From a bacterium (GTDB lineage: Bacteria; Bacillota; Sulfobacillia; UBA995), in assembly GCA_031082145.1 (NCBI GenBank), contig JAVHLP010000007.1, positions 1 to 64,000 on the forward strand: a stretch of DNA of 64,000 nucleotides, in the 5' to 3' direction. Below, one piece after another: positions 17,751 through 24,856 of this stretch. Every line of letters starts with the position of its first letter. Position 1 is the stretch's first letter. Both the position numbers and the translations under genes were made by a program. The notes under the pieces are model-generated. The model was not told where the DNA came from. It made no database searches and saw only the letters and a program-made list of their open reading frames with translations.

Positions 17751-18223
17751 ACCCCTCGTCCCCTTCCACCAACCTGGTCATTCTTGATGACGGCGCGGAC
17801 CGTGGTGCCCCGCCCGACCACGCTCTGGATGGTAAAGTGGTCGGAGCACCGGCGCATGTTGGGCAGCCCCATCCCCGCCCCGAAACCCATCTCCCGAACA
17901 TCCTCCGGGGCGGTGGAGAAACCCTCCTGCATGGCCAGTTCCAGGTCGGCAATGCCCGGCCCCTCATCGGCGGCGACAATGACCACCGCCTCGGGAGCGA
18001 CGCAGACTTTGAGCAGCCCGCGCCGGGCGTGAATCACAATGTTCATCTCCGCCTCGTACGCGGTTATGGCGGCTCTCCGGACCGCCCGGGCCGAAAACCC
18101 CACGTGCTCCAGGGCGCGCTTGACCCGAGTGGCGGCGCTACCCGCCGTCGCGAAATCGAGGCCGGTCACCTCGAACTCCAGCCGGAGCCGGGCCTCGCCT
18201 CTCTCCTCAGGCGTCTGCATCAT
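17747..18223 (-). CDS. RsbW-like ATP-binding (anti-sigma/serine kinase type) protein
   Basis: About 158 residues with a GHKL ATPase fold of the anti-sigma-factor type. Motifs are AYEAEMNIVIHA (N-box), ADEGPGIADLELAM (G1), and GFGAGMGLPNMRR (G2). ATG 18223 or the adjacent ATG 18220 overlaps the end of the DRTGG gene; the stop overlaps the HydS start. A similar ATPase gene accompanies group-D hydrogenases in other clostridia. A signalling partnership with HydS is likely but not shown. Confidence 0.8.
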   Translation of the reverse strand: MMQTPEERGEARLRLEFEVTGLDFATAGSAATRVKRALEHVGFSARAVRRAAITAYEAEMNIVIHARRGLLKVCVAPEAVVIVAADEGPGIADLELAMQEGFSTAPEDVREMGFGAGMGLPNMRRCSDHFTIQSVVGRGTTVRAVIKNDQVGGRGRGV

Positions 18224-18590
18224 CCGTGCCCTCGCCCGTCCCGGGCGAGGGAACCGGAGGCAGGCCCGCGCGGTACAGAAGGCCACAACTCTCGTAGAGC
18301 GACCGGCGGGTGCCCAGGAGGACCAGTCCCTTCTCGGCGGCGAGGGCAATGATGTCGGGGGTCACCCGCTTGTTGCGGACGAAAACCACTGCCGCCAAGT
18401 CCATTATCTCGGCGGTGCGCACGACCTGGGGGTTCGTTAACCCCGTGAGCAGGACGGCGTCAGGCAGGGTCTTCTTGAGAACGTCGCTGAGAAGATCGGC
18501 GGCATAGGCCCCGATCGCCTCCCGGCCAAGACGTTCCCCGCCCGCCAGTACGCTGGCTTCCAGGTGATGGACCACTTCACTGAGTTTCAT
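18207..18590 (-). CDS. DRTGG-domain protein
   Basis: A 127-residue DRTGG-domain protein. The ATG at 18590 overlaps the stop of the ECF gene (ATGA). It resembles the protein at 16061-16411: both have a SD(M/L)LSDV-type helix and an aspartate- and glycine-rich middle. The start further upstream is ruled out by the overlap logic. Ligand and partner are unknown. Confidence 0.72.
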   Translation of the reverse strand: MKLSEVVHHLEASVLAGGERLGREAIGAYAADLLSDVLKKTLPDAVLLTGLTNPQVVRTAEIMDLAAVVFVRNKRVTPDIIALAAEKGLVLLGTRRSLYESCGLLYRAGLPPVPSPGTGEGTDDADA

Positions 18591-19099
18591 CGCGCCATCC
18601 CCCTCAGGAACCCTGCTCCCCACATGACCCCTAACGCCAGGACACCACCCGCCCAAGCCGTGAACAGTTGCGGCAACTGCAAGGCCACGGCCGCTGGTAC
18701 GTCGACCAGGAGGCGCACGGCGCCGGCGATCACCAGGTATTTCACGAAGCCTCCGACCAGGACCCCCCCGACCTGGCTGACCCGCTCAAAGCGACGGCCA
18801 CAATGGGCCCCCACCCGCGCCGCCGCCCCGAAGACGAGCACCAGGGCGGCATTGCCGGCCATGATGAAAGGGATGGCCGGGGCGAGAACGGGACTCAGGA
18901 TCCCGTTGGCCAACGCTATCCATGGCGTCAGCACCCCTATGATGACGCCGCCGAGCACGCCCACCATGACCGCGGCCAGCACCAACATGGCGTTGACCAG
19001 GGGGCCGGTGATCGGCTGGGGCAGCCGCAGCATCTGGATAGCCAGCGTCAAAGCGAGCAGGATACCGATTCTGGTCAGAGCGCGGACGTTCAGGGCCAC
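18587..19099 (-). CDS. ECF transporter S component
   Basis: A 170-residue integral membrane protein, about 5-6 helices from residue 8 to the end, of the ECF S-component type that binds a vitamin or metal for uptake with a shared energising module. GTG 19099 is preferred because GGAGG lies 7 nt upstream; GTG 19105 is too close. There is no ATPase partner in the window. It opens the hydrogenase operon, so a cofactor or metal used by the hydrogenase is a natural guess, but the substrate is not readable. Confidence 0.7.
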   Translation of the reverse strand: MALNVRALTRIGILLALTLAIQMLRLPQPITGPLVNAMLVLAAVMVGVLGGVIIGVLTPWIALANGILSPVLAPAIPFIMAGNAALVLVFGAAARVGAHCGRRFERVSQVGGVLVGGFVKYLVIAGAVRLLVDVPAAVALQLPQLFTAWAGGVLALGVMWGAGFLRGMAR

Positions 19100-19123
19100 G
19101 GGCACCCCTCCGACCTCGCCATA

Positions 19124-19149
19124 TTCGTGTTTGCGGGGGCAATCACAAA
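19124..19149. promoter_or_regulatory. Imperfect inverted repeat in the hydrogenase operon leader
   Basis: Arms of 11 bp, identical at 9 positions (TTTGTGATTGC and its partner), surround CCCC between the promoter and the ribosome site of the ECF gene. It could be an operator or an RNA hairpin. The half-site TTGTGA recalls Rex or Crp/Fnr boxes, but the spacing fits neither well. Confidence 0.35.
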
Positions 19150-19212
19150 GACTGGGCCATAGCTGCAGGTGAATTCCGACAATTGCCTGCTTCAGCGCTA
19201 CTTTGCATCCCA

Positions 19213-19241
19213 AGTATACTGTAGTCCCCGGCATCATACAA
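19213..19241 (-). promoter_or_regulatory. Candidate sigma-A promoter of the hydrogenase operon
   Basis: -35 TTGTAT (19236-19241) and -10 TATACT (19213-19218) with a 17-nt spacer, located between lysS and the ECF gene and leaving a leader of about 105 nt. Confidence 0.5.
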
Positions 19242-19297
19242 CCCCCGGCTGGACGCAACATTACGCCAATGCCGGGAAGAAGCACCGGAGCCTTGGG

Positions 19298-20779
19298 CTA
19301 TGCTCGAGGCCTTAGCAGTGGAAAAGCTATAACCTCGCGGATGGAAGGCGAGTCGGTGAGTAGCATCACCAGGCGGTCGACGCCAATACCCTCTCCACCC
19401 GTGGGCGGCAAGCCATACTCCATGGCGGTCAGGAAGTCCTCGTCCATCATGTGGGCCTCCTGGTCTCCACGGTCGCGCCGGCCGGCTTGCTCCAGGAACC
19501 GCTCGCGCTGATCGATGGGGTCGTTGAGCTCGGAGAAGGCGTTGGCGATCTCGATGCCGCCGACGCAAGCCTCAAAGCGGTAGGTGAGCGAAGGATCATC
19601 CCGGCGCCGCTTCGCCAGAGGCGACATCTCCACCGGGTAGTCCATGAGGAAGGTGGGCTGAATCAGGTCGGGTTGGACAAAACGGTCAAGAACCTGATCC
19701 AGGATCTGACCCCGGGTCGCGTCGGGGGCGATCTCCAGCCCCCGGTCCCGGGCCGCTTGGCGAGCCGCGGCGATGTCGGTCAGGCCCACAAAGTCCACCC
19801 CGGCTCGCTGCCGGATGGCTTCACGCAGCGTCTGCCGCTGCCAGGGCGGGTCGAGGCGGACCTCGTTGCCCCGAAAAATAATGCGTGTGGTGCCCAGCAC
19901 TCTCCGGGCAACCTCGGGGATCAGGTATTCGGTGAAGCGCATCATGTCCTCGTAGTCGGCGTACGCCTCGTAGAACTCCAGCATTGTGAAGTCGGGGTTG
20001 TGGCGGAAAGACACCCCCTCGTTCCGGAAGACCCGTCCTATCTCGTAGACCTTGTCGTAACCCCCTATCACCAGCCGCTTCAGGTAGAGTTCGAGGGCTA
20101 TCCGCAAGTAGAGGTCGATACCCAGGGTGTTGTGGTGAGTTACGAAGGGCCGGGCGTTGGCCCCTCCCACCACAGCGCTCATGGTGGGCGTCTCCATCTC
20201 CAGGTAACCTCGCTCATCGAGGATGTCCCTCAGGGTCCTGACGATCAAGCTGCGGTTGCGCAAGACCTCCCGGGTGCCAGGGTTGGCAATGAGGTCCAGG
20301 TACCGTTGCCGGTAACGGCTCTCCACGTCCCGCAGGCCGTGGTACTTCTCCGGCGGCGGGCGCAAGGCCTTGCCAAGGAACGACCACTCATCGACCGCCA
20401 CCGTCACCTCACCGGAACGGGTCCGGAAGACCTCACCGGCCACGCCCACATGGTCCCCCAGGTCCACGAGCTCCAGGAGCGTGAAAGAGTCCGCGCCCAC
20501 CCGGTCCCGCTTGAGGTACACCTGGAGGCGGCCGGACGCATCCTCGAGGTCCGCGAAAGCGGCCTTTCCGTGACTTCGCCAAGCCATGATCCGGCCGGCC
20601 ACGAATACGCGTTGTCCCTCCAGGGACGCGCACTCGGCGACAACCTGGCCCAGGGTGTGGGTCCGGCGGAAGGCTCTTCCCCACGGATCGACACCTAGGC
20701 CTATCAGCCGGTTGAGCTTCTCCCGGCGAGCCTCGAGGAAATCGGCAGGATGACCGGGCTCAGGCGGCTTCCGGGTCAT
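19298..20779 (-). CDS. lysS: Lysyl-tRNA synthetase, class II
   Basis: A 493-residue cytoplasmic enzyme that charges tRNA-Lys. An N-terminal OB-fold anticodon domain (about 60-150, with VFVAGRIMAWRSHGKAAFAD) precedes the class II core. Motif 1 is in LRDILDERGYLEMETPTM, motif 2 is FRNEGVSFRHNPDFTMLEFY, and motif 3 is GIGVDRLVMLLTD near the C-terminus. It lies 16 nt downstream of greA, the usual greA-lysS pair, and probably shares its promoter. The product can charge the tRNA-Lys at 48215-48290. Confidence 0.97.
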   Translation of the reverse strand: MTRKPPEPGHPADFLEARREKLNRLIGLGVDPWGRAFRRTHTLGQVVAECASLEGQRVFVAGRIMAWRSHGKAAFADLEDASGRLQVYLKRDRVGADSFTLLELVDLGDHVGVAGEVFRTRSGEVTVAVDEWSFLGKALRPPPEKYHGLRDVESRYRQRYLDLIANPGTREVLRNRSLIVRTLRDILDERGYLEMETPTMSAVVGGANARPFVTHHNTLGIDLYLRIALELYLKRLVIGGYDKVYEIGRVFRNEGVSFRHNPDFTMLEFYEAYADYEDMMRFTEYLIPEVARRVLGTTRIIFRGNEVRLDPPWQRQTLREAIRQRAGVDFVGLTDIAAARQAARDRGLEIAPDATRGQILDQVLDRFVQPDLIQPTFLMDYPVEMSPLAKRRRDDPSLTYRFEACVGGIEIANAFSELNDPIDQRERFLEQAGRRDRGDQEAHMMDEDFLTAMEYGLPPTGGEGIGVDRLVMLLTDSPSIREVIAFPLLRPRA

Positions 20780-20795
20780 GGCGACCTCCGGCGGG

Positions 20796-21302
20796 TCAGA
20801 CTTGGGTCGGCGACCGGGGGGAGTTCAGGGGCAGGACTTCCAGGATGCGGTAGCGCAGGGTTCCGGCCGGTACCAAGACCTCAAGCTCGGCACCCACCCC
20901 ATGACCCAGCAAGGCCCGGGCTACCGGTGACTCGTTGGAGATCCGGTTTTCCCGGGGGTCGGCCTCGGCCGAGCCGACGATGGCGTACTCCAGGATCTGG
21001 CCCCGATCCAGATCTTCGAGGCGGACGCGGCAGCCCACACCAACTGTGTCGTAGTTCACAGGGATCTCATCCAGGAGCACGGCGTTCCGGATCAGGCGCT
21101 CGAGGGTCAGGATGCGGCCTTCGACGAAAGCCTGCTCATTCTTGACGTTTTCGTACTCGGAGTTCTCGGTGATGTCGCCGAACTCGCGGGCTTGCTTGAT
21201 GCGTTCGGCGATCTCGCGCCGGCGGACGGACTTGAGGTGCTCCAGTTCCTGCTCGAGTTTCTTGAGTCCTTCGGCAGAGAGGATAACCTGGTTCGGTTGC
21301 AT
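20796..21302 (-). CDS. greA: Transcription elongation factor GreA
   Basis: A 168-residue factor that rescues backtracked RNA polymerase by stimulating transcript cleavage. The N-terminal coiled coil (about 5-75, ending in AREFGDITENSEYENVKNEQ) contains the acidic D and E tip residues, and the C-terminal FKBP-like domain has ISNESPVARALLGHGVGAE. ATG 21302 is chosen, with GAGGGGCAGAGG upstream. It is followed by lysS. A strong promoter and hairpin leader precede it. Confidence 0.95.
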   Translation of the reverse strand: MQPNQVILSAEGLKKLEQELEHLKSVRRREIAERIKQAREFGDITENSEYENVKNEQAFVEGRILTLERLIRNAVLLDEIPVNYDTVGVGCRVRLEDLDRGQILEYAIVGSAEADPRENRISNESPVARALLGHGVGAELEVLVPAGTLRYRILEVLPLNSPRSPTQV

Positions 21303-21416
21303 ATGGCCCTCTGCCCCTCTCTTTATGAGCCCAAGCCCTGACGGGTTCACTTGATCTATGACCGGCCGCACCCGTTTATGTGCTTCGGGAGGGAGGCCGG
21401 ACCGCTAATGGAGCAA

Positions 21417-21438
21417 GGATGGCCGCCAGGGGCCATCC
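21417..21438 (-). promoter_or_regulatory. Hairpin in the greA-lysS leader
   Basis: A perfect 8-bp inverted repeat (GGATGGCC/GGCCATCC, loop of 6) sits about 10 nt into the predicted transcript and about 115 nt before the greA start. It could stabilise or attenuate the message; no U-tract follows. Confidence 0.4.
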
Positions 21439-21445
21439 GCAACTT

Positions 21446-21475
21446 AGTATAAGGCGCTGAATCACTTGCTGTCAA
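21446..21475 (-). promoter_or_regulatory. Sigma-A promoter of greA-lysS
   Basis: Perfect -35 TTGACA (21470-21475) and -10 TATACT (21446-21451), 18-nt spacer, reading toward greA. Confidence 0.75.
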
Positions 21476-21560
21476 GAAACCGCAGCAACTCAGCTAAAAT
21501 GTAGCCGACGGGTACCGGCTCACTCCCCCAGAAATGTCCCCGAGGGGATGTGCGTTGCGA

Positions 21561-21689
21561 ATGGCCATGCCGAGCCGCCGGGAGTACCTCAACAGGATGA
21601 GCCGGCGCTATCGCGCGGTCAGGAGTCGCCGGGAGAAGACCGCCCTGATCGGATGCGTCAGCGGCTCCTGGGTTAACAGGGAAACCGCA
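21561..21689 (+). pseudogene. Possible N-terminal fragment of an integrase-core transposase
   Basis: The frame beginning MAMPSRREYLNRMSRRYRAV resembles the N-terminus of certain DDE integrase-core transposases (REYL..M..RY..A..R.EK). The similarity stops after about 35 residues and the frame runs into the opposite-strand HTH gene. Low-confidence remnant between greA and the HTH gene. Confidence 0.35.
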
Positions 21690-22220
21690 TCAGGAGGATT
21701 TGAGGGTGCGGATGACTCTCCTCAACCCCTCACCGTCGAATCGCCCCTCGGTGCCGGCGATCTGCTCGACCTGGACGACGATGACCTCGCGGGCCAGAAG
21801 GGCCTGCATGAACTGGGCGGGCCGGTTGGCGCCCAGGATGACGACTGCGTGGTGTTTTCTGATCTCGGCGCTTAGGGCCATTATGTCGCTGAAGAGATCC
21901 GTTCCCGGTCGCTCCAGGAATTCCCATCGCTCCTGGTTGGTGAGCAGAAACGTATAGTCGACACCTTCTTCCGCGGCCACTTGGAGAATCTGCTCCTTGT
22001 TGGCGATGGGGAACCCCACAATGGCAATGGAAGCACCCTTGCGAACCTCGCCCAGGCTCTCCAGGCGGGAGACCAAGCTGCGGTCGATCCCGAGTCGTTT
22101 GGCCACCTCCTGTTGGGAGCACCCCTGCTCCCGCAAGGCCAGGATCTCATCCAGAGCCCGGATCACTCGCTCACGATGGATGAGTTTGTCGCCGATGCGA
22201 ATGAAGGTCAGAGCTCTCAC
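21690..22220 (-). CDS. HTH transcriptional regulator, dus-linked
   Basis: About 176 residues. An N-terminal helix-turn-helix is seen at about 20-45 (CSQQEVAKRLGIDRSLVSRL), followed by an alpha/beta domain (ASIAIVGFPIANKEQI, then HHAVVILGANRPAQF). Genes of this shape next to dus occur in thermophilic clostridia, but the function is unknown. GTG 22220 is used, although GGGAGG directly touches it; a non-ATG start slightly downstream is possible. The gene overlaps the 3' end of dus by 50 nt in another frame. Confidence 0.65.
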   Translation of the reverse strand: MRALTFIRIGDKLIHRERVIRALDEILALREQGCSQQEVAKRLGIDRSLVSRLESLGEVRKGASIAIVGFPIANKEQILQVAAEEGVDYTFLLTNQERWEFLERPGTDLFSDIMALSAEIRKHHAVVILGANRPAQFMQALLAREVIVVQVEQIAGTEGRFDGEGLRRVIRTLKSS

Positions 22221-23181
22221 CTCCCAGGGCCTGGCGCAAGAGGTTCTCCATCTCACCGGGAGTGGCCGCCTGGAAGAGACGGGTGCGAAGGGAAGCAGCC
22301 CCGGGCAGACCTCTAACATACCACCCGGCGTGCTTCCGCATCACGAAGACTCCCTGCCGGGGGCCACGAAGAGCGACAAGGCCGTACAGCTGCTCCAGGA
22401 CCATGGCCAGTCTCTCCTCTGGGGACGGCGGCTCCGGCCGGCGTCCTTCGAGATAGTCAAGAATCTCCCTGAAGATCCAGGGGCGGCCCAGCGCCACGCG
22501 GCCGATCATGACCCCCTGGCAACCGGTAGTCTCAAGCAGTCTTCGGACCTCTGGTCCCGATGTGACGTCACCGTTCCCGATGACGGGGATCTCGATAGCC
22601 TCGCAGACCCGGGCTATTACCCCCCAGTCGGCCTTGCCGGAGTAGAATTCGGCCGCGAAGCGACCGTGCACCGTCACGGCGGCGGCACCGGCCTCGGCCG
22701 CCCGGCGGGCGACCTCCAGGGCCGTTTCTTCCCCGGCCCTGACCCCGCGGCGCAGCTTGACCGTGACCGGAATCGCGACCGCCTTTACCAAAGACTCTAC
22801 CAGCAGCGTGATGCGGCCCGGATCCCGCAGCAAGGCAGCTCCTTCGCCGTTCCGCATGACCTTGGGCGCGGGACAGCCCAGGTTCAGGTCGATCAGGTCT
22901 GCTCCCCTGGCCTCGGCAAGCTGCGCCGCCGCGGCCAGGAGGTCCGGATCGGAGCCGAGGAGTTGCACGCCTACCGGGTGGTCGTCCTCGCCCAGGGTCA
23001 GTATCGTGTTAGAACGGGGGTTGCCTCGGGTCAAGGAACAGTCCTTGACCATCTCGGTGAAGGCGAGAGCGCAACCATCGCGGCGGGCCAGCCGTCGGAA
23101 AGGGAGATCGGTCACCCCGGCCATGGGAGCGAGTACCAGGGGGTTCTCCAACCGCAGGCCGTCTATCATGAAGCCTCGCAC
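22171..23181 (-). CDS. dus: tRNA-dihydrouridine synthase
   Basis: A 336-residue FMN-dependent TIM-barrel enzyme that reduces uridines in the tRNA D-loop. Family motifs: LVLAPMAGVTDLPFRRLARR at the N-terminus, DLNLGCPAPKVMRNGEGAAL near 100 with the catalytic cysteine, AVTVHGRF near 170, and VIGNGDVTSGPEV near 200. GTG 23181 is listed; ATG 23169 with a GAGG 4 nt upstream is an alternative. It is in an operon with the nuclease gene upstream and the HTH gene downstream. It is probably DusB-like, given the chromosomal context. Confidence 0.93.
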   Translation of the reverse strand: MRGFMIDGLRLENPLVLAPMAGVTDLPFRRLARRDGCALAFTEMVKDCSLTRGNPRSNTILTLGEDDHPVGVQLLGSDPDLLAAAAQLAEARGADLIDLNLGCPAPKVMRNGEGAALLRDPGRITLLVESLVKAVAIPVTVKLRRGVRAGEETALEVARRAAEAGAAAVTVHGRFAAEFYSGKADWGVIARVCEAIEIPVIGNGDVTSGPEVRRLLETTGCQGVMIGRVALGRPWIFREILDYLEGRRPEPPSPEERLAMVLEQLYGLVALRGPRQGVFVMRKHAGWYVRGLPGAASLRTRLFQAATPGEMENLLRQALGGESSDLHSHRRQTHPS

Positions 23182-23204
23182 GGCGCCGTCTGCTCCCGGC
23201 CGGC

Positions 23205-23642
23205 TCAGTGCAATGGCGGTTCTTCCTCCTGACCCCCAGCCTCCTCCTCGGAGACACCGGCCGCGACCAGCACTCTCTCCAGGGCGAAGATGGGGCAGTT
23301 GGCCCTGACCGCCAGGGCTATGGCATCACTCGGCCGGGAGTCGACCTCGATCGTCCTCCCGTCCACGTTGAGGGTGATCTGGGCGTAGAAGACTTGATCA
23401 CGAAGGTCGTCAATGATGATCATGGCAACGGACACGTCAAGTGAGTCCAGCATCCCCTTTAGCAGGTCATGGGTCAGCGGCCGAGCCGGCCGGATGCCCT
23501 GCACTGCCATGGCGATGGACTGAGCTTCGAAGCCACCGATGCTCACCGGGAGGTACCGTCCGCCCGACTCATCCTTGAGGATGATCAGGGCCGATTGCTC
23601 CTGGGAATCTATGCCAATGCGATCTATTTTCAGGCGTATCAC
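23205..23642 (-). CDS. Bifunctional nuclease (BFN/DUF151) family protein
   Basis: A 145-residue protein of the BFN/DUF151 family. Conserved stretches are LPVSIGGFEAQSIAMAVQG, PLTHDLLKGMLDSL and RPSDAIALAVRANCPIF. Plant and archaeal relatives cleave RNA and DNA; the bacterial role is uncertain. GTG 23642 has GGAGG 8 nt upstream. First gene of the dus operon. The C-terminal 20 residues are acidic and not part of the domain. Confidence 0.85.
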   Translation of the reverse strand: MIRLKIDRIGIDSQEQSALIILKDESGGRYLPVSIGGFEAQSIAMAVQGIRPARPLTHDLLKGMLDSLDVSVAMIIIDDLRDQVFYAQITLNVDGRTIEVDSRPSDAIALAVRANCPIFALERVLVAAGVSEEEAGGQEEEPPLH

Positions 23643-23672
23643 GGGATGAACCTCCGGCCCCACCGTATGCCA

Positions 23673-23702
23673 AGCATAACATGGCCGCCTCTGGCTTGGC
23701 AA
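23673..23702 (-). promoter_or_regulatory. Candidate promoter of the nuclease-dus-HTH operon
   Basis: -35 TTGCCA (23697-23702) and -10 TATGCT (23673-23678) with an 18-nt spacer, 30 nt upstream of the GTG start. Confidence 0.45.
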
Positions 23703-23827
23703 TCGCGCTCCCGTTGCTTTTGCCCTGCGCAGTCCGGCCATCGCGATCGTCAGGCAGGAAGACTTCCCCTCCCGGAGGAAACAAGCGGCGGCTCAGACGA
23801 AGTAAGCTCGGAGGTGACGGCGGACCC

Positions 23828-24856
23828 ATGCAGGCCATTGCCAAGCTGCGATCCGGGCCGGGGGGCGATCTGATTGAGACGCCCCGACCGGAGCCGGCTC
23901 CCCGCGAGTTGCTGGTGAGGGTGAAGGCTGCCTCCATCTGCGGAACCGACGTGCACATCTACGACTGGGACCCCTGGGCGGCCGGGCGAGTCAAGCCTCC
24001 TCTCGTTCTCGGCCACGAGTTCGGCGGGATCGTCGAGGCGGTGGGCGAGCAGGTAACCTCCTTCCGTCCGGGAGATCTCGTGTCGGCGGAAACCCACATC
24101 GTCTGTGACCGGTGCTATCAGTGCCGGGTCGGCCAAGCCCACATCTGCCAAGACGTCTCCATTCTGGGCGTAGACCGGGATGGCGCATTCGCGGAGTTCG
24201 TGACCATCCCCGAGCAGAATGCCTGGCTCAATCCCCCCGACATGTCGCCTGAGGTAGCTGCGATCCAGGAACCCATGGGCAATGCCGTCCACACCGTGCT
24301 GGCAGGCGCAGTGGCCGGTCTGCGGGTGGCAGTCCTGGGTTGCGGTCCCATCGGCCTGCTCAGCGTGGCTGTGGCCCGGGCCTGTGGCGCCTCGGCCGTG
24401 TATGCGGTGGAGCCGTCAGCCTACCGCCGCGGATTGGCTGCCCGGCTGGGGGCCACGTTGACACTCGACCCGCGGGACACCAACCCCGCAGACCGGGTGC
24501 GAGAGCTTACCGGTGGCGAAGGGGCGGACGTGGTTCTGGAGATGTCGGGCAATCCCGGGGCCGTGGTGCATGGTCTCCGGATGGCCCGCAACGGGGGCCG
24601 GGTCTCCCTGCTGGGATTGCCGCCCCGCCCACTGGAGATCGACCTGTCCAACGACGTCGTGATGAGAGGCTTAACGCTGCAGGGCATCGCGGGGCGCAGG
24701 ATGTACGCCACCTGGTACCAGACGCGAGAACTCCTGGCGAGCGGACAGGTTGACCCCGCTCCGCTGATCACCCATCGCTTCGATCTGGCCAGCTTTGGGA
24801 AAGCCTTTGAGCTGGTCAAGCGGGGGGAGTGCGGCAAGGTCGTCCTCCTGCCTTGA
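23828..24856 (+). CDS. tdh: Zinc-dependent dehydrogenase, L-threonine 3-dehydrogenase type
   Basis: A 342-residue medium-chain dehydrogenase. Catalytic zinc ligands are in ASICGTDVHIYDWD (Cys about 38) and GHEFGG. The structural zinc lobe CDRCYQCRVGQAHIC is nearly complete. The NAD-binding motif is VLGCGPIGLLSV near 165. CGTDVHIYDWD and the C-terminal FDLASFGKAFELVKRGECGK fit threonine dehydrogenase (oxidises threonine to 2-amino-3-ketobutyrate). A related sugar-alcohol dehydrogenase cannot be excluded. It is the only plus-strand gene in this region and its last 41 nt overlap the 3' end of hydF. Confidence 0.8.
   Translation: MQAIAKLRSGPGGDLIETPRPEPAPRELLVRVKAASICGTDVHIYDWDPWAAGRVKPPLVLGHEFGGIVEAVGEQVTSFRPGDLVSAETHIVCDRCYQCRVGQAHICQDVSILGVDRDGAFAEFVTIPEQNAWLNPPDMSPEVAAIQEPMGNAVHTVLAGAVAGLRVAVLGCGPIGLLSVAVARACGASAVYAVEPSAYRRGLAARLGATLTLDPRDTNPADRVRELTGGEGADVVLEMSGNPGAVVHGLRMARNGGRVSLLGLPPRPLEIDLSNDVVMRGLTLQGIAGRRMYATWYQTRELLASGQVDPAPLITHRFDLASFGKAFELVKRGECGKVVLLP

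Noticed and set aside
19100..19297. Riboswitch ahead of the ECF S component
   Set aside because: The leader of about 105 nt contains one imperfect inverted repeat but no conserved core of a cobalamin, thiamine or other known riboswitch.
19451..20698. Long plus-strand frame opposite lysS
   Set aside because: Exact antisense shadow of a highly conserved gene, with no recognisable domain.
20780..21302. T-box leader for lysS
   Set aside because: lysS follows greA after 16 nt, leaving no room for a T-box; none is seen ahead of greA.
21997..23232. Long plus-strand frame opposite dus
   Set aside because: Antisense shadow; no ribosome site and no family match.
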